Below are positions 15,269-25,838 of a stretch of DNA of 64,000 bases, piece by piece (position 1 is the stretch's first letter; each line of letters opens with the position of its first letter). The notes under the pieces are model-generated. The model was not told where the DNA came from. It did not search any database and saw only the letters and a program-made list of their open reading frames with translations. The DNA comes from Modestobacter altitudinis (GTDB lineage Bacteria > Actinomycetota > Actinomycetes > Mycobacteriales > Geodermatophilaceae): NCBI RefSeq assembly GCF_005930475.1, contig NZ_SJEW01000006.1, positions 48,639 to 112,638 of the forward strand, in the 5' to 3' direction. The position numbers and the translations under genes were made by a program.

Positions 15269-18090
15269 AGCCCGCCGGCCGCCCGCGCCCGCAGCGACCT
15301 GGCCAGCTGCTCCAGGTCGATGAGCTTTTTGAAGGCCTTCATGTACTCGTCCTGGGCCTCGACCGGGTTGGTCCGCTGCAGCTTGCCCTTCACCGCCACC
15401 ACCTCGCGGTCGGTCGCCATCAGCTGGAGCCGGGCCATCAGCGCGTTGACGTAGCCGGGGTCGTTCTCCCCGACGCTGTGCATCGGCTCTACCGCCAGGG
15501 CGGTCAGCATCGCCTTCGCCGAGTCCCGGTCGACATGCGCCGACACCTCCTCGAGCCAGGCGGGCCCGGACGTCGTCGCGCCGGCCGCTCCCCCGGCCCC
15601 GGCGACCGCGGCAGCCACCGCCGCGTAGTCCGGGTCGGTGTACGACCCCGGTGCGACGGCGTCGAAGTCCGGTCCGGCGATCTCCGGGCACTGCAGCGCC
15701 GCCTTGACCGCCTCGCGTTCGACCTCGAGCGCGGCGTCCTCCGGCGAGCGCTGCGGCGTCCGGGGCCGGGAGCGGGGCCGTTCCTGCCCGCTCTCGCCGG
15801 AGAGCTGTCGGACCTTGGCGACGACGTCGGCCTCGTCGGGCAGGCCGAGCAGGCCGGCCAGCCGGCGGGCGTACGCGGGGCGGAGCGCGTGGTCCTTGAT
15901 CTGGGCCAGCAGCGGGGCGGTCTTGTCCAGGGCGGCGACCCGGCCCTCGACGGTGTCCAGGTCGTAGCCGTCGAGCGTCGTCCGCAGGACGAACTCGATC
16001 AGCGGGGTGCGCCGGGCGATCAGGTCCCGCACGGCGGCGTCCCCGTGCGCCTGGCGGAGCTCGCAGGGGTCGCGACCTTCCTGCTCGACGGCGACGAAGG
16101 TCTGCGCGACGAAGCGCTGGTCCTCCTTGAACGACTTCATCGCCGCCGCCTGGCCGGCCGCGTCGCCGTCGAAGGTGTAGATCACCTCACCGCGGAACTC
16201 GTCCTGGTCCATCAGCAACCGGCGCAGCACGTTGATGTGCTCGGCGCCGAACGCGGTGCCGCAGGAGGCGACCGCGGTGGTCACGCCGGCCACGTGGCAG
16301 GCCATCACGTCGGTGTAGCCCTCGACGACGACCGCCTGGTGGCTGCGGGCGATGTCCCGCTTGGCCCGCTCGACGCCGTAGAGGACGGTGCTCTTCTTGT
16401 ACAGCGGCGTCTCGGGGGTGTTCAGGTACTTGGGGCCCTGGTCGTCGTCCATCAGCTTGCGGGCGCCGAAGCCGATGACGTCGCCGGTGAGGTCGCGGAT
16501 GGGCCACAGCAGCCGGCGGTGGAACCGGTCGATGAGGGTGCCCCGGGAGGACTCCTTCGCCAGCCCGCCGGTGACCAGCTCCTCCTGGGTGTAGCCGAGG
16601 CCGCGCAGGTGCCGGGTCAGGGTGTCCCAGCCGCCGGGGGCGTATCCGCAGCTGAAGTCCAGCGCCACCTGGCGGTCGAAGCCGCGCTCGGCGAGGAACG
16701 AGCGCGCCGGGGCGGCATCCGGGGTCATCAGCTGCGCGGCGTAGAACTCCGCGGCCGCGGAGTTAGCCGCGACCAGCCGGGCGCGCTGGCCGGCCTGCGC
16801 GCGGTTCGGCCCGGCGGTGGCGCGGCCGCCGTCGTCCTCGTACTGCAGCTGGACGCCGGTCCGGCCGGCGAGCAGCTCGACCGCCTCGGAGAAGGACAGG
16901 TGGTCGATCTTCTGGATGAAGGCGATGACGTCGCCGCCTTCCCCACAACCGAAGCAGTTGCCGGTCAGCAGGTTGTCCTCGAGCGTGAAGGCATGGGTCC
17001 CGGGGACCTCCGCGCAGAAGACCTCCTCGACCCGATCGCTCCACTCCACGGACTGGACGACCCAGTTCTTGCGCTCGTACTTCTTGTCGTTGGCGAGGTA
17101 CCGCTCACGGTGCCGGTCGATCAGGAAGAACGACTCCGGCAGTCCCTTGGTCATGAAGCGCACGTTGTAGATGTCGCTCGGTACGCCGTCGATGCCCACA
17201 CGGTTCTGCTTGGCGATCCCGAAGGTGCCGATCCCCAGCCGGGTGCAGAGCCGGCGCACGTACTCCAGGTTCTCGATGTCCGCGGAGTTGAGGATCGCGT
17301 CGCCGTCCTCGGCGACACAGCCGTCCGCCGCGAAGTACCCGGCGAGCCAGCCGAGCAGGTACGAGGTGTCCTCGTCGAGCGACGGGCGCTCGTCCTTGAA
17401 GTAGGCGGGGAGGCCGTAGTAGCGCGTGCCGCGCTCCTCCGTCCAGCTGCGGCAGCCCTCGAAGTAGCGCGCCAGCTGGGCGTCCTTCTCGCCGTACAGG
17501 ACGGCGATCGAGCCGGCACCGGCCCGCGTCCCGTCGCCGTAGACGAGCCCACGGGCGATGCCGAACGGCGACGGCCGGGTCGCCGGGTTGAGCACTCGGG
17601 TCGCGGGAAACGAGTGCGAGAGCCGGTCGCCGGGCTGGAGGTCCTTGGTCAGTTTCTCGCGGCGGTGCTGCCGGAGCCCCCCGGACGGGACGAACCAGCG
17701 GTGCTCATCCGTCGCGTGGACGACCTTGGTCCGCCCGTTGCGGGTGAGCGTCATGCGCATCAGCCGCTGCACGCCGTAGCTCCTGAACGGGGCCTCGACC
17801 CAGCCGCCGTCCCCGTTGAGGACACGCACCGTCTTGCCGGCGAGCTCACGGATCGGGATGGTCCCGTCCTCGGTGAGCACCCCGGTCTCGCCCGCGAGGC
17901 AGTGGAACAGGTTTCGCGAGGGGGTGACGTTGAACGACGGCGACTTCTCGTCGTGGAACGGGCACAGGCCCTTGAGGCTGCCGCCGCCGGCCCGCTTGAG
18001 CTGCAGGTGCTCACCGATGATCTCGTCGATCTTGGACCGCTCGCGGACCAGCGCGATGTCCGCGGCGCGGATCCGCCCCCGGCCGGCCAT
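15265..18090 (-). CDS. dnaG: DNA primase, interrupted by an intein
   Basis: 941 codons; without the 315-residue intein the primase is 626 residues, normal for actinobacteria. The order is CHC2 zinc finger (CPFH at 43-46, then CFGC after splicing), TOPRIM core with ARSHQAVVVEGYTDVMAC (EGYTD), and a C-terminal DnaB-binding helical domain. It makes RNA primers at the replication fork. The intein sits directly before the third zinc ligand, so unspliced protein should lack a working zinc finger. The ATG touches the preceding gene (TGATG) and the stop overlaps the next (GTGA), so this is a three-gene operon. Confidence 0.96.
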   Translation of the reverse strand: MAGRGRIRAADIALVRERSKIDEIIGEHLQLKRAGGGSLKGLCPFHDEKSPSFNVTPSRNLFHCLAGETGVLTEDGTIPIRELAGKTVRVLNGDGGWVEAPFRSYGVQRLMRMTLTRNGRTKVVHATDEHRWFVPSGGLRQHRREKLTKDLQPGDRLSHSFPATRVLNPATRPSPFGIARGLVYGDGTRAGAGSIAVLYGEKDAQLARYFEGCRSWTEERGTRYYGLPAYFKDERPSLDEDTSYLLGWLAGYFAADGCVAEDGDAILNSADIENLEYVRRLCTRLGIGTFGIAKQNRVGIDGVPSDIYNVRFMTKGLPESFFLIDRHRERYLANDKKYERKNWVVQSVEWSDRVEEVFCAEVPGTHAFTLEDNLLTGNCFGCGEGGDVIAFIQKIDHLSFSEAVELLAGRTGVQLQYEDDGGRATAGPNRAQAGQRARLVAANSAAAEFYAAQLMTPDAAPARSFLAERGFDRQVALDFSCGYAPGGWDTLTRHLRGLGYTQEELVTGGLAKESSRGTLIDRFHRRLLWPIRDLTGDVIGFGARKLMDDDQGPKYLNTPETPLYKKSTVLYGVERAKRDIARSHQAVVVEGYTDVMACHVAGVTTAVASCGTAFGAEHINVLRRLLMDQDEFRGEVIYTFDGDAAGQAAAMKSFKEDQRFVAQTFVAVEQEGRDPCELRQAHGDAAVRDLIARRTPLIEFVLRTTLDGYDLDTVEGRVAALDKTAPLLAQIKDHALRPAYARRLAGLLGLPDEADVVAKVRQLSGESGQERPRSRPRTPQRSPEDAALEVEREAVKAALQCPEIAGPDFDAVAPGSYTDPDYAAVAAAVAGAGGAAGATTSGPAWLEEVSAHVDRDSAKAMLTALAVEPMHSVGENDPGYVNALMARLQLMATDREVVAVKGKLQRTNPVEAQDEYMKAFKKLIDLEQLARSLRARAAGGL
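16957..17901 (-). mobile_element. Intein in DnaG zinc finger with LAGLIDADG homing endonuclease domain
   Basis: 315 residues in frame, from Cys64 (CLAGETGVLTEDG, splicing block A) to TGN before the extein Cys (block G, LLTGN|CFGC). Block B is HATDEHRW (T-x-x-H). Block F is FCAEVPGTHAF. Two endonuclease motifs are present: IARGLVYGDGT and LGWLAGYFAADG, both with the acidic residue. The usual penultimate His is Gly here, a variation known in some inteins. Both splicing and homing functions look intact. The insertion point H|CFGC is a catalytically essential site. Confidence 0.93.
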
Positions 18091-18569
18091 CAGACGGCCG
18101 CCGCAGCCGCGGCCCAGCGTCGGCCGAGGACGAGCTCGACCCACAGCAGGAACACCGCGTGGTCCAGCGACAGGTCCGGGGCCGCGGTCAGCGTGGGCCG
18201 TGGGTTCCAGGAACCGGTCGTGCCGCTCTCTGCCACCTGCCGGCCCTCGACGGTGTACCGGTGGGTGCCCTTCCAGCGGGAGGCCGACGTGACGGTGACC
18301 GCGACGCCGTCCAGCTCCATGGTCCAGGTGCCGTTCCAGTAGGACGTCTGCCGCGCCCGCAGCCGGGCGGCGTCCTCGGGGTCGACGGCCCACCGGCCGG
18401 TCAGCTCACGGCCGACCTTGCCGAACACCCACGACCGCTCCCCCACCTCCGCCCTCGCTGACTCCTTCCAGTTCAAGGCGTGCACCGTGGCCACCACGGC
18501 ACCGTCGGACAGCACCGGGACGCTGCCCTTCCCGGTGCCGTGCGACCCGCTCTTGCCCAGCTCCAGCAC
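18090..18569 (-). CDS. Conserved hypothetical protein upstream of dnaG
   Basis: 159 residues, overlapping the dnaG start by one base (TGATG). Beta-rich and basic (VVATVHALNWKESARAEVG, YWNGTWTMELDGVAVTVTS) with an Ala-rich tail (RRWAAAAAAV). It reads like a small cytoplasmic beta-barrel protein with no active-site motif. Not recognised. Its constant position in front of dnaG suggests co-expression with primase. Confidence 0.65.
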   Translation of the reverse strand: MLELGKSGSHGTGKGSVPVLSDGAVVATVHALNWKESARAEVGERSWVFGKVGRELTGRWAVDPEDAARLRARQTSYWNGTWTMELDGVAVTVTSASRWKGTHRYTVEGRQVAESGTTGSWNPRPTLTAAPDLSLDHAVFLLWVELVLGRRWAAAAAAV

Positions 18570-18586
18570 GATGTCCTTCCTCAGCC

Positions 18587-19216
18587 TCAGCCGATGCCCG
18601 GGGCGCCGGCGACGCTCTCGCCGGTCACGCGGTAGAGCAGGTAGGCAGCCGTCTCCCGGAGGATGTACCTGAACTGCGTGGTGCGCGTCTGCACCGCGGG
18701 GCCCTGCCGGGTCGGCGAGCTGCTGGCGTCCATGCCGGCGTCCTCGGCCATCCGCTCCGCGCGCATCGCGTGCCAGGGGTCGGTGACCAGGACGGCGGTG
18801 TCCCAGCCCCGGTCGTCGAACTGCGTGGCCACCGCGCGCATGCTCTCCAGGGTGTCTGCGCCCTCCTGCACCGCCAGCAGCGCGTCGTCGGGCACCCCGG
18901 CCTCGGCCAGGTACTCCCGGCCCGCCTCGGCCTCGGAGAACTGGTCACCGGTCGCCTTGCCGCCCACGGTGACGACCATCGGCGCGACGCCGTCCTGGTA
19001 GAGCTCCAGCGCGTGCTCGAGCCGCGCCTCGAAGATCGACGACGGGACGCCGTTGTACTGCGCGGACCCCAGCACCACGATCGCGTCGGCGCTCGGCCGG
19101 GAGTCCTGCCGCGCCGTCCACCAGATGCCCAGTGCCGTGGCGACGACCATGAGCAGCACCGCGGCCACCGCTGCCCCGATCACCCGGACGACCAGCCGCC
19201 CCGCCCCCACTGCCAC
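18587..19216 (-). CDS. YdcF/SanA-type DUF218 membrane protein
   Basis: 209 residues. An N-terminal transmembrane helix (about 8-33) precedes the DUF218 domain, whose signatures are present: ADAIVVLGSAQYNG, LELYQDGVAPMVVTVGG, EGADTLESM and VLVTDPWHAMRA. The family is linked to cell-envelope maintenance (SanA vancomycin tolerance, ElyC); the biochemical activity is not settled. Transcribed with the same polarity as the dnaG cluster, 17 bp upstream of the gene at 18090. Confidence 0.85.
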   Translation of the reverse strand: MAVGAGRLVVRVIGAAVAAVLLMVVATALGIWWTARQDSRPSADAIVVLGSAQYNGVPSSIFEARLEHALELYQDGVAPMVVTVGGKATGDQFSEAEAGREYLAEAGVPDDALLAVQEGADTLESMRAVATQFDDRGWDTAVLVTDPWHAMRAERMAEDAGMDASSSPTRQGPAVQTRTTQFRYILRETAAYLLYRVTGESVAGAPGIG

Positions 19217-19273
19217 GCGTCATGGGTACCACGCGGCACCGACGCCGGTGCGACGCCTGGGGACGGCGAGCCG

Positions 19274-19732
19274 TCAGCCCCCGGTGCTGGTGCCACAGAC
19301 CTTGGTGCCGCCCTCGGGGACGACGGTGAGCTCGGTCGTCGTGGTGCTCCCGCCGTCGTCCCAGCGGACCTGGACGTAGCGCACCGGCTCGTCGTCGATG
19401 CGCTCACCGCGGGAGCCGGTGATGGTCGGGGTGCCGGGCTGCAGGTAGTCGCCGGCGAGCTGGTCGGGGGTGATCCGGCCGCGCTCGGAGTCGCAGATCA
19501 GCCCGTAGGCGGTCTCGGTGTCCCCCGCGGCCAGCGCCTTGGTGAACACCCCGGCCACCTCCTCGGCCTGGTCGCTGGCGGTGCCCTTGAACAGCACCAT
19601 GCCGCCCACCATCAGCACCGCGATGAGCACCGTGGCACTGATCAGTGCGATGAGCGTGCCGTTGCGGTTGCGCGGGGTGCCGGTGTGCAGCGGCATCGGG
19701 TCGTCGTCGTACAGGAACGGGCCCTGCGTCAT
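19274..19732 (-). CDS. Membrane-anchored secreted protein, DUF4878-like
   Basis: 152 residues: a short cytoplasmic tail, one transmembrane segment (LIALISATVLIAVLMVGGMVLF, about 26-47) and an extracellular NTF2-like domain (AEEVAGVFTKALAAGDTETAYGLICDSERG) with two Cys that could form a disulfide. This fits small actinobacterial lumazine/DUF4878-like proteins. Function unknown. The start overlaps the dusB stop by 4 bp, so it is translated after dusB. Confidence 0.6.
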   Translation of the reverse strand: MTQGPFLYDDDPMPLHTGTPRNRNGTLIALISATVLIAVLMVGGMVLFKGTASDQAEEVAGVFTKALAAGDTETAYGLICDSERGRITPDQLAGDYLQPGTPTITGSRGERIDDEPVRYVQVRWDDGGSTTTTELTVVPEGGTKVCGTSTGG

Positions 19733-20886
19733 CCGCCACCCACCAGCAGCTCCGCACCGGCCGGCGGGCGCGGGTCGTCGCGGTCGGCCAGCCAGCCCTC
19801 GGGCAGGGACACCGGCCGCGGCGGGGTGGTGCGCCCGCGCGGCTCGCCGAGCACCGCCGTGGGGTACGGCTGGTCGGGGATCCGGCCCAGCAGCTCGGCG
19901 AGCTCGTCGAGGCCGGACACCATCGCCAGGGCACGCCGCACATCGGAACCGACCGAGAAGCCCTTGAGGTACCAGGCGACGTGCTTGCGGAAGTCCGAGC
20001 AGCCGTGCTGCTCACCGTGGTCGGCGGCCAGCAAGGTGGCGTGCCGGTGCATGATCGCGGCCACCTCGCGGAAACCGGGCAACGTGCGGCGCGGGGACCC
20101 GGCGAAGGCGGCGGCGAGGTCGCCGAACAGCCACGGCTGGCCCAGGCAGCCCCGGCCGACGACGACGCCCGCGCAGCCGGTCTGGGCCACCATCCGCAGC
20201 GCGTCGTCGGCCTCCCACAGGTCACCGTTGCCGAGGACCGGGATGTCGACGTGCTCGACCAGCCGGGCGATCGGCGTCCAGTCGGCGGTTCCGCTGTAGA
20301 GCTGGTCGGCGGTGCGGCCGTGCAGGGTGATCGCGGCGGCGCCCTCGTCCTGGGCGATCCGGCCGGCGTCGAGGTAGGTGACGTGCTCGGGGTCGATGCC
20401 GATCCGGGTCTTCACCGTCACCGGGACGTCGCCGGCGGCCCGGACCGCAGACCGCACGATGTTGCCGAACAGGACCCGGCGCCACGGCAGCGCCGACCCG
20501 CCGCCCTTGCGGGTCACCTTGGGCACCGGGCAGCCGAAGTTCAGGTCGATGTGCGCCGGGCGGGTGCCGGCCACGTCCTCGTCGACCAGCATCTGCACCG
20601 CGCGACCGACGGTGGCCGGGTCGACGCCGTAGAGCTGCACGCTGAACGCGTCGGCCTCGCCGGGGGCGGCCTGCACCATCTGCAGCGTCTTGGCGTTGCG
20701 CTCGACCAGCGCCCGGGTGGTGATCATCTCGCAGACGTAGAGGCCGGCGCCGAACTCCCGGCACAGCGTGCGGAACGCCGGGTTGGTGATGCCGGCCATC
20801 GGCGCGAGGACGACGGCCGGGTCGACGGTCAGCCCGCCGAGCTGCAGCGGCGGCAGCGCCGTCGCGCGCTCGAGGGTGCTGGTCAC
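19729..20886 (-). CDS. dusB: tRNA-dihydrouridine synthase
   Basis: 385 residues, GTG start. The FMN-dependent TIM-barrel signatures are visible: VVLAPMAGITNPAFR at the N-terminus, the active-site loop NFGCPVPKVTRKGGGSAL with the catalytic Cys, ITLHGRTADQLYSG, and VLGNGDLWEADDALRMVAQTG. It reduces specific uridines in the D-loop of tRNAs using NADPH. Co-directional with the gene at 19274 (4-bp overlap). The opposite-strand kinase gene begins 187 bp away. Confidence 0.95.
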   Translation of the reverse strand: MTSTLERATALPPLQLGGLTVDPAVVLAPMAGITNPAFRTLCREFGAGLYVCEMITTRALVERNAKTLQMVQAAPGEADAFSVQLYGVDPATVGRAVQMLVDEDVAGTRPAHIDLNFGCPVPKVTRKGGGSALPWRRVLFGNIVRSAVRAAGDVPVTVKTRIGIDPEHVTYLDAGRIAQDEGAAAITLHGRTADQLYSGTADWTPIARLVEHVDIPVLGNGDLWEADDALRMVAQTGCAGVVVGRGCLGQPWLFGDLAAAFAGSPRRTLPGFREVAAIMHRHATLLAADHGEQHGCSDFRKHVAWYLKGFSVGSDVRRALAMVSGLDELAELLGRIPDQPYPTAVLGEPRGRTTPPRPVSLPEGWLADRDDPRPPAGAELLVGGG

Positions 20887-21073
20887 AGGTCCAGAGTAGG
20901 TGGCCCGGCTGTGCGACCGGGCTCACGTCGGCCGGCCCGCCCCGTCCCGGTCCGGTGACGCCGGAGAGCCGGGTGACTGCGGTCTGCGGTGGCGCTCCCC
21001 GCGCACGAGTGCGGGGCTGGTCGCCACCGGCGGCCCCGCCCTACGCTCGCCCGGCCGACGACGGGGAGGCGGC

Positions 21074-23209
21074 ATGACGCCGCGCATGTTCGGGCCCTAC
21101 GAGCTGCTGGACCTGCTGGGCCGCGGCGGCATGGGCGACGTCTACCGCGCCCGCGACACCCGACGCGGACGGCTGGTGGCGCTCAAGCTGCTGCCCGACC
21201 TGTACACCGACGACGCGGAGTACCTGTCCCGGTTCCGGCGGGAGCAGCTGGTGGCCGCCCGGCTGCGCGAGCCGCACGTCATCCCGATCCACGACTTCGG
21301 GGAGATCGACGGCCGGCTGTTCATCGACATGCGGCTGGTCGACGGCGAGCACGTCGGCCGGCTGCTGGAGCGCACCGGCCCACTCCCCCCGGCACGGGCG
21401 GTCCACCTGGTCGGCCAGGTCGCCGAGGCGCTCGCCGCCGCCCACGCCGACGGCCTGGTGCACCGGGACGTCAAGCCGACCAACGTCCTGGTCACCCCGA
21501 GTGACTTCGTCTACGTCGTCGACTTCGGCATCGCGCGCAAGATCGGCACGACCAGCACGGCGCTGACGGTCAGCGGGGCGACCGTCGGGACGCTGGACTA
21601 CATGGCCCCGGAGCGGTTCACCAACCTGCCGGTCGACGCGCGGGCCGACGTCTACTCACTCGCCTGCCTGCTGCACGAGTGCCTGACCGACACCCGGCCC
21701 TTTCGCGGCGACGACCTGCCCGCCCTGATGCACGCCCACCTGTACGGGACGCCGGCGCGGGTGAGCTCGCTGGTCCCCGGGATCCCGCCGGCGCTGGACG
21801 CCGTGGTCGCCCGCGGGCTGGCCAAGGACCGGGAGGACCGGTACCCCGGACCGCTCGAGCTGGCCGCAGCGGCCCGCGAGGCGCTGCGGACCACCGAGCC
21901 CCTGCCGCAGGCACCGCCCGTCCTGCCGGCCGGCCGGGTCGTCCCGACCGACCCGCGTCCCGCGGAGCGGACCGAGGAGCGGACCGAGGAGCGGACCGGG
22001 GAGCGGACGACCGCCGTGGCGAGCGCCGGCCTCCCCACGCCGGGGCCGGACGACCACCGCGACGGCGGCGGTCCCGGCGGCGCCGGCGCGTCGGGCGGAC
22101 GACCTGCGCGCCGGCGGGCGCTCGCAGTCGCCGGCGCGGTCGCCGCGGTGCTGGCCGTCGTCCTCGCGGTCACCTGGGCGCTGACCACCCGGGGCGACGA
22201 CCCGCAGGACGGTGCGGCGGCCGGGACGAGCACGTCGGCCACCTCGCCGTCCGCCCCGGCCAGTCCGACGCCGACGGCCCCGGTCGTCTCACCGAGCGTG
22301 CCGATCCCGGCGGCCGGCGCGGCCATCGACGTGGGGCCCACCCCGGGGTACGCGCAGGTCGCCCCCAACGGGCGGTACGCCTACATCGCCAGCCGGGACG
22401 AGCGGGTCGTCACGGTCCTGGACACCACCCTGGACCGGGTGACCGGGAAGATCCCGATCGACGCCGCCCCACCGCGGTTCATCACCTTCTCCCCCGACGG
22501 GCGCACCGCGTACGTGACCGTCTACACCGACGACAAGACCGTCAACGCGGTCGTCTTCCTCGACACCGCGACCAACCGGGTCAGCACCACCGTGCCGGTC
22601 GGGAAGCGACCGTTCGCCCCCGCCACCACGCTGGACGGCCGGTTCCTCTACGTGCCGATCCACGACGAGGGCCGGGTCGAGGTCATCGACACCACCACCG
22701 GCGAGATCGTCGACCGGCTCACCACCCCACCCAACCCGCACTGGGTGGTCTTCAGCCGGGACGGCGGCACGTTCTACACCGCCGACCACGAGTCCGGGGT
22801 GGTCACGGCGTTCGACACCGCCAGCCACGCCCTGCTGGCGACGATCGAGGTCGGGGTGTCGCCGCACAGCCTGGCGCTGTCACCGGACGGCGGGCAGCTC
22901 TCCGTCGTCAACTACGACAGCAACACCCTGTCCATGATCGACACCGCGACGCACACCGTCGTCCGGACGGTCGACCTCGGGAACAACCCGCAGGACGTGA
23001 CCTACGCCCCCGACGGCGTGCACCTCTACACCGCCGACGTCGAGGCAGGTCTGGTGGAGGTCGTCGAGACCGCCACCGGCCGGGTGACGGCCCGGATCCC
23101 GACCGGCGACAGCCCGTCCAGCGTCTCGGTCACCCCCGACGGCCGGCGGGCCTACGTCACCAACCTCGGCGACGGCACCGTCCGGGTGCTGGACACCGCC
23201 GCGCTCTGA
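21074..23209 (+). CDS. Membrane Ser/Thr protein kinase with extracellular YVTN beta-propeller
   Basis: 711 residues from ATG after GGGAGG. The Hanks-type kinase (about 7-265) has GRGGMGDVY, ALKLL, HRDVKPTN, DFGIA and MAPERF. A linker with a 12-nt tandem repeat (ERTEERTEERTGER) leads to one transmembrane helix (about 347-372). The outside part has a Ser/Thr/Pro-rich stalk and then six or seven YVTN-type propeller blades (GPTPGYAQVAPNGRYAYIAS, FSPDGRTAYVTVYT, VTPDGRRAYVTNLG). The layout is that of PknD, in which the propeller is the sensor. The ligand is unknown. Stands alone as a transcription unit. Confidence 0.92.
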   Translation: MTPRMFGPYELLDLLGRGGMGDVYRARDTRRGRLVALKLLPDLYTDDAEYLSRFRREQLVAARLREPHVIPIHDFGEIDGRLFIDMRLVDGEHVGRLLERTGPLPPARAVHLVGQVAEALAAAHADGLVHRDVKPTNVLVTPSDFVYVVDFGIARKIGTTSTALTVSGATVGTLDYMAPERFTNLPVDARADVYSLACLLHECLTDTRPFRGDDLPALMHAHLYGTPARVSSLVPGIPPALDAVVARGLAKDREDRYPGPLELAAAAREALRTTEPLPQAPPVLPAGRVVPTDPRPAERTEERTEERTGERTTAVASAGLPTPGPDDHRDGGGPGGAGASGGRPARRRALAVAGAVAAVLAVVLAVTWALTTRGDDPQDGAAAGTSTSATSPSAPASPTPTAPVVSPSVPIPAAGAAIDVGPTPGYAQVAPNGRYAYIASRDERVVTVLDTTLDRVTGKIPIDAAPPRFITFSPDGRTAYVTVYTDDKTVNAVVFLDTATNRVSTTVPVGKRPFAPATTLDGRFLYVPIHDEGRVEVIDTTTGEIVDRLTTPPNPHWVVFSRDGGTFYTADHESGVVTAFDTASHALLATIEVGVSPHSLALSPDGGQLSVVNYDSNTLSMIDTATHTVVRTVDLGNNPQDVTYAPDGVHLYTADVEAGLVEVVETATGRVTARIPTGDSPSSVSVTPDGRRAYVTNLGDGTVRVLDTAAL

Positions 23210-23220
23210 GGGGCGTCCAG

Positions 23221-23264
23221 GACGCTCGTGCTCTGCTCACCATGGTGAGCAGAGCACGAGCGTC
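23221..23264. repeat. Perfect 44-bp palindrome between convergent genes
   Basis: Two 22-nt arms are exactly complementary with no loop; the left arm starts GACGCTCGTGCTCTGC. It lies between the 3' ends of the kinase gene and glyS, so it can serve as a two-way terminator. A diverged copy is at 52892-52935. Confidence 0.8.
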
Positions 23265-23279
23265 GGAGGGACGACGCGC

Positions 23280-24695
<1,416 letters not shown>

Positions 24696-24738
24696 GGAGG
24701 CTCCATCCGGCTGGCGGTCGGCGGCTGACCACTCGACG

Positions 24739-25029
24739 TTAGTCGCCGAGGCGGCCGGGCTCGGCAGCGCCGTCGTCCCGGCCCGGCCCGTCGAGGGCCT
24801 CGTCCGCGCCCGGCCCGCGGTCGGCGGCGAGCCGACGGCCGGCCGCGACGACCGCCAGTGCCAGCAGCGGGACGGCGAACACGGCGAGGAAGCCGCGGCT
24901 GGACTCGTGCCCGGACACCAGCAGGGCCAGCATGGTGACGGCGGCGAGGGCGCCGGCGCCCACGGTGCCCCAGACGAGCACGTCGACGTCGGAGGTGCCC
25001 GCCCGGTCGTCCCGGTCCACGTCCGGCAT
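24739..25029 (-). CDS. Small membrane protein with two transmembrane helices
   Basis: 96 residues from ATG 25029. Two hydrophobic helices ([22 protein letters not shown] and [18 protein letters not shown]) are flanked by Asp/Arg-rich tails. No family signature. The only TAA stop noted in the window. It ends 43 bp upstream of glyS on the same strand, so it may be co-transcribed. Function unknown. Confidence 0.6.
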   Translation of the reverse strand: MPDVDRDDRAGTSDVDVLVWGTVGAGALAAVTMLALLVSGHESSRGFLAVFAVPLLALAVVAAGRRLAADRGPGADEALDGPGRDDGAAEPGRLGD

Positions 25030-25082
25030 CCGGCCTCCCCGGCTCGGTCCCCCGTCTGCAGTACAGGATGGCCCCCGGGGCG

Positions 25083-25838
25083 TCATCCGACGAGGGCGGT
25101 GACCACGGTGGCCAGCCCGGTCAGCACGACCAGGCCCAGGGTGAGCAGCCGGAACGGGCCCTGCGGCACCCGGGCGGCCCAGCTGTTGCCCAGCGCGTTG
25201 CCCAGCAGGCCACCGGGCAGCCAGCAGGCCAGCAGCACCCCGATCCGGCCGACCTCGACGTCACCGGCCAGCCCGATCAGCGCGAGCGCCAGCCCGTTGC
25301 AGACGATGAAGTACACCGCCAGGTCGGCCACGAACTGCCGGGGCGCCACCTGCTGCCGGGCGAGCAGGACGACCGGCGGCGGGCCGTTGAGCGAGGTGGT
25401 GATGCCCAGGAAGCCCCCGAGGAGGCCGGCCGTGCCCGCAGCCAGCCGCGGCGCCCGGGCGCTGCCCGCGGCCACGGGATCGGCGGGACGCAGCAGCAGG
25501 TAGCCGGCCACCACCACGGCGACGGCACCGGCGGTGACCTTGAGCGCGTCCCCGCCGACCACGTCCCGCACGAGGTAGCCGATCAGCAGCCCGGGCACCG
25601 ACCCGGCGACCAGGTCCGCGGCCCGGCGCCGGTGCACCGACCGGTGCAGCCGGGCGATGGTCGCCAGCCGGGTCAGCAGGCCGATCGCCAGGTTGACCAC
25701 GACGACGTCGGTCAGCTCCATGCCGAGCAGCAGCAGCACCGGCGTGCACACCAGCGAGAAGCCGAAGCCGGTCACGCCGCCGAGCAGGCTGGCGCCGAGG
25801 ACGACGACCCCGCCCGCGACCAGCAGCAGCGGGGTCAC
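25083..25838 (-). CDS. TauE/SafE-type membrane permease
   Basis: 251 residues, GTG start overlapping the upstream stop by 4 bp. About eight hydrophobic segments; the family's half-repeats are visible as GASLLGGVTGFGFSLVCTPVLLL and LLGGFLGITTSLNGPPPVVLL. TauE/SafE proteins move sulfite, sulfoacetate or related small anions; the substrate here is unknown. It forms a two-gene operon with the small gene at 25835. Confidence 0.85.
   Translation of the reverse strand: MTPLLLVAGGVVVLGASLLGGVTGFGFSLVCTPVLLLLGMELTDVVVVNLAIGLLTRLATIARLHRSVHRRRAADLVAGSVPGLLIGYLVRDVVGGDALKVTAGAVAVVVAGYLLLRPADPVAAGSARAPRLAAGTAGLLGGFLGITTSLNGPPPVVLLARQQVAPRQFVADLAVYFIVCNGLALALIGLAGDVEVGRIGVLLACWLPGGLLGNALGNSWAARVPQGPFRLLTLGLVVLTGLATVVTALVG

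Noticed and set aside
15478..18342. 954-codon open frame antisense to dnaG
   Set aside because: It runs across primase and intein alike with no ribosome-binding site or motif; a GC-rich shadow.
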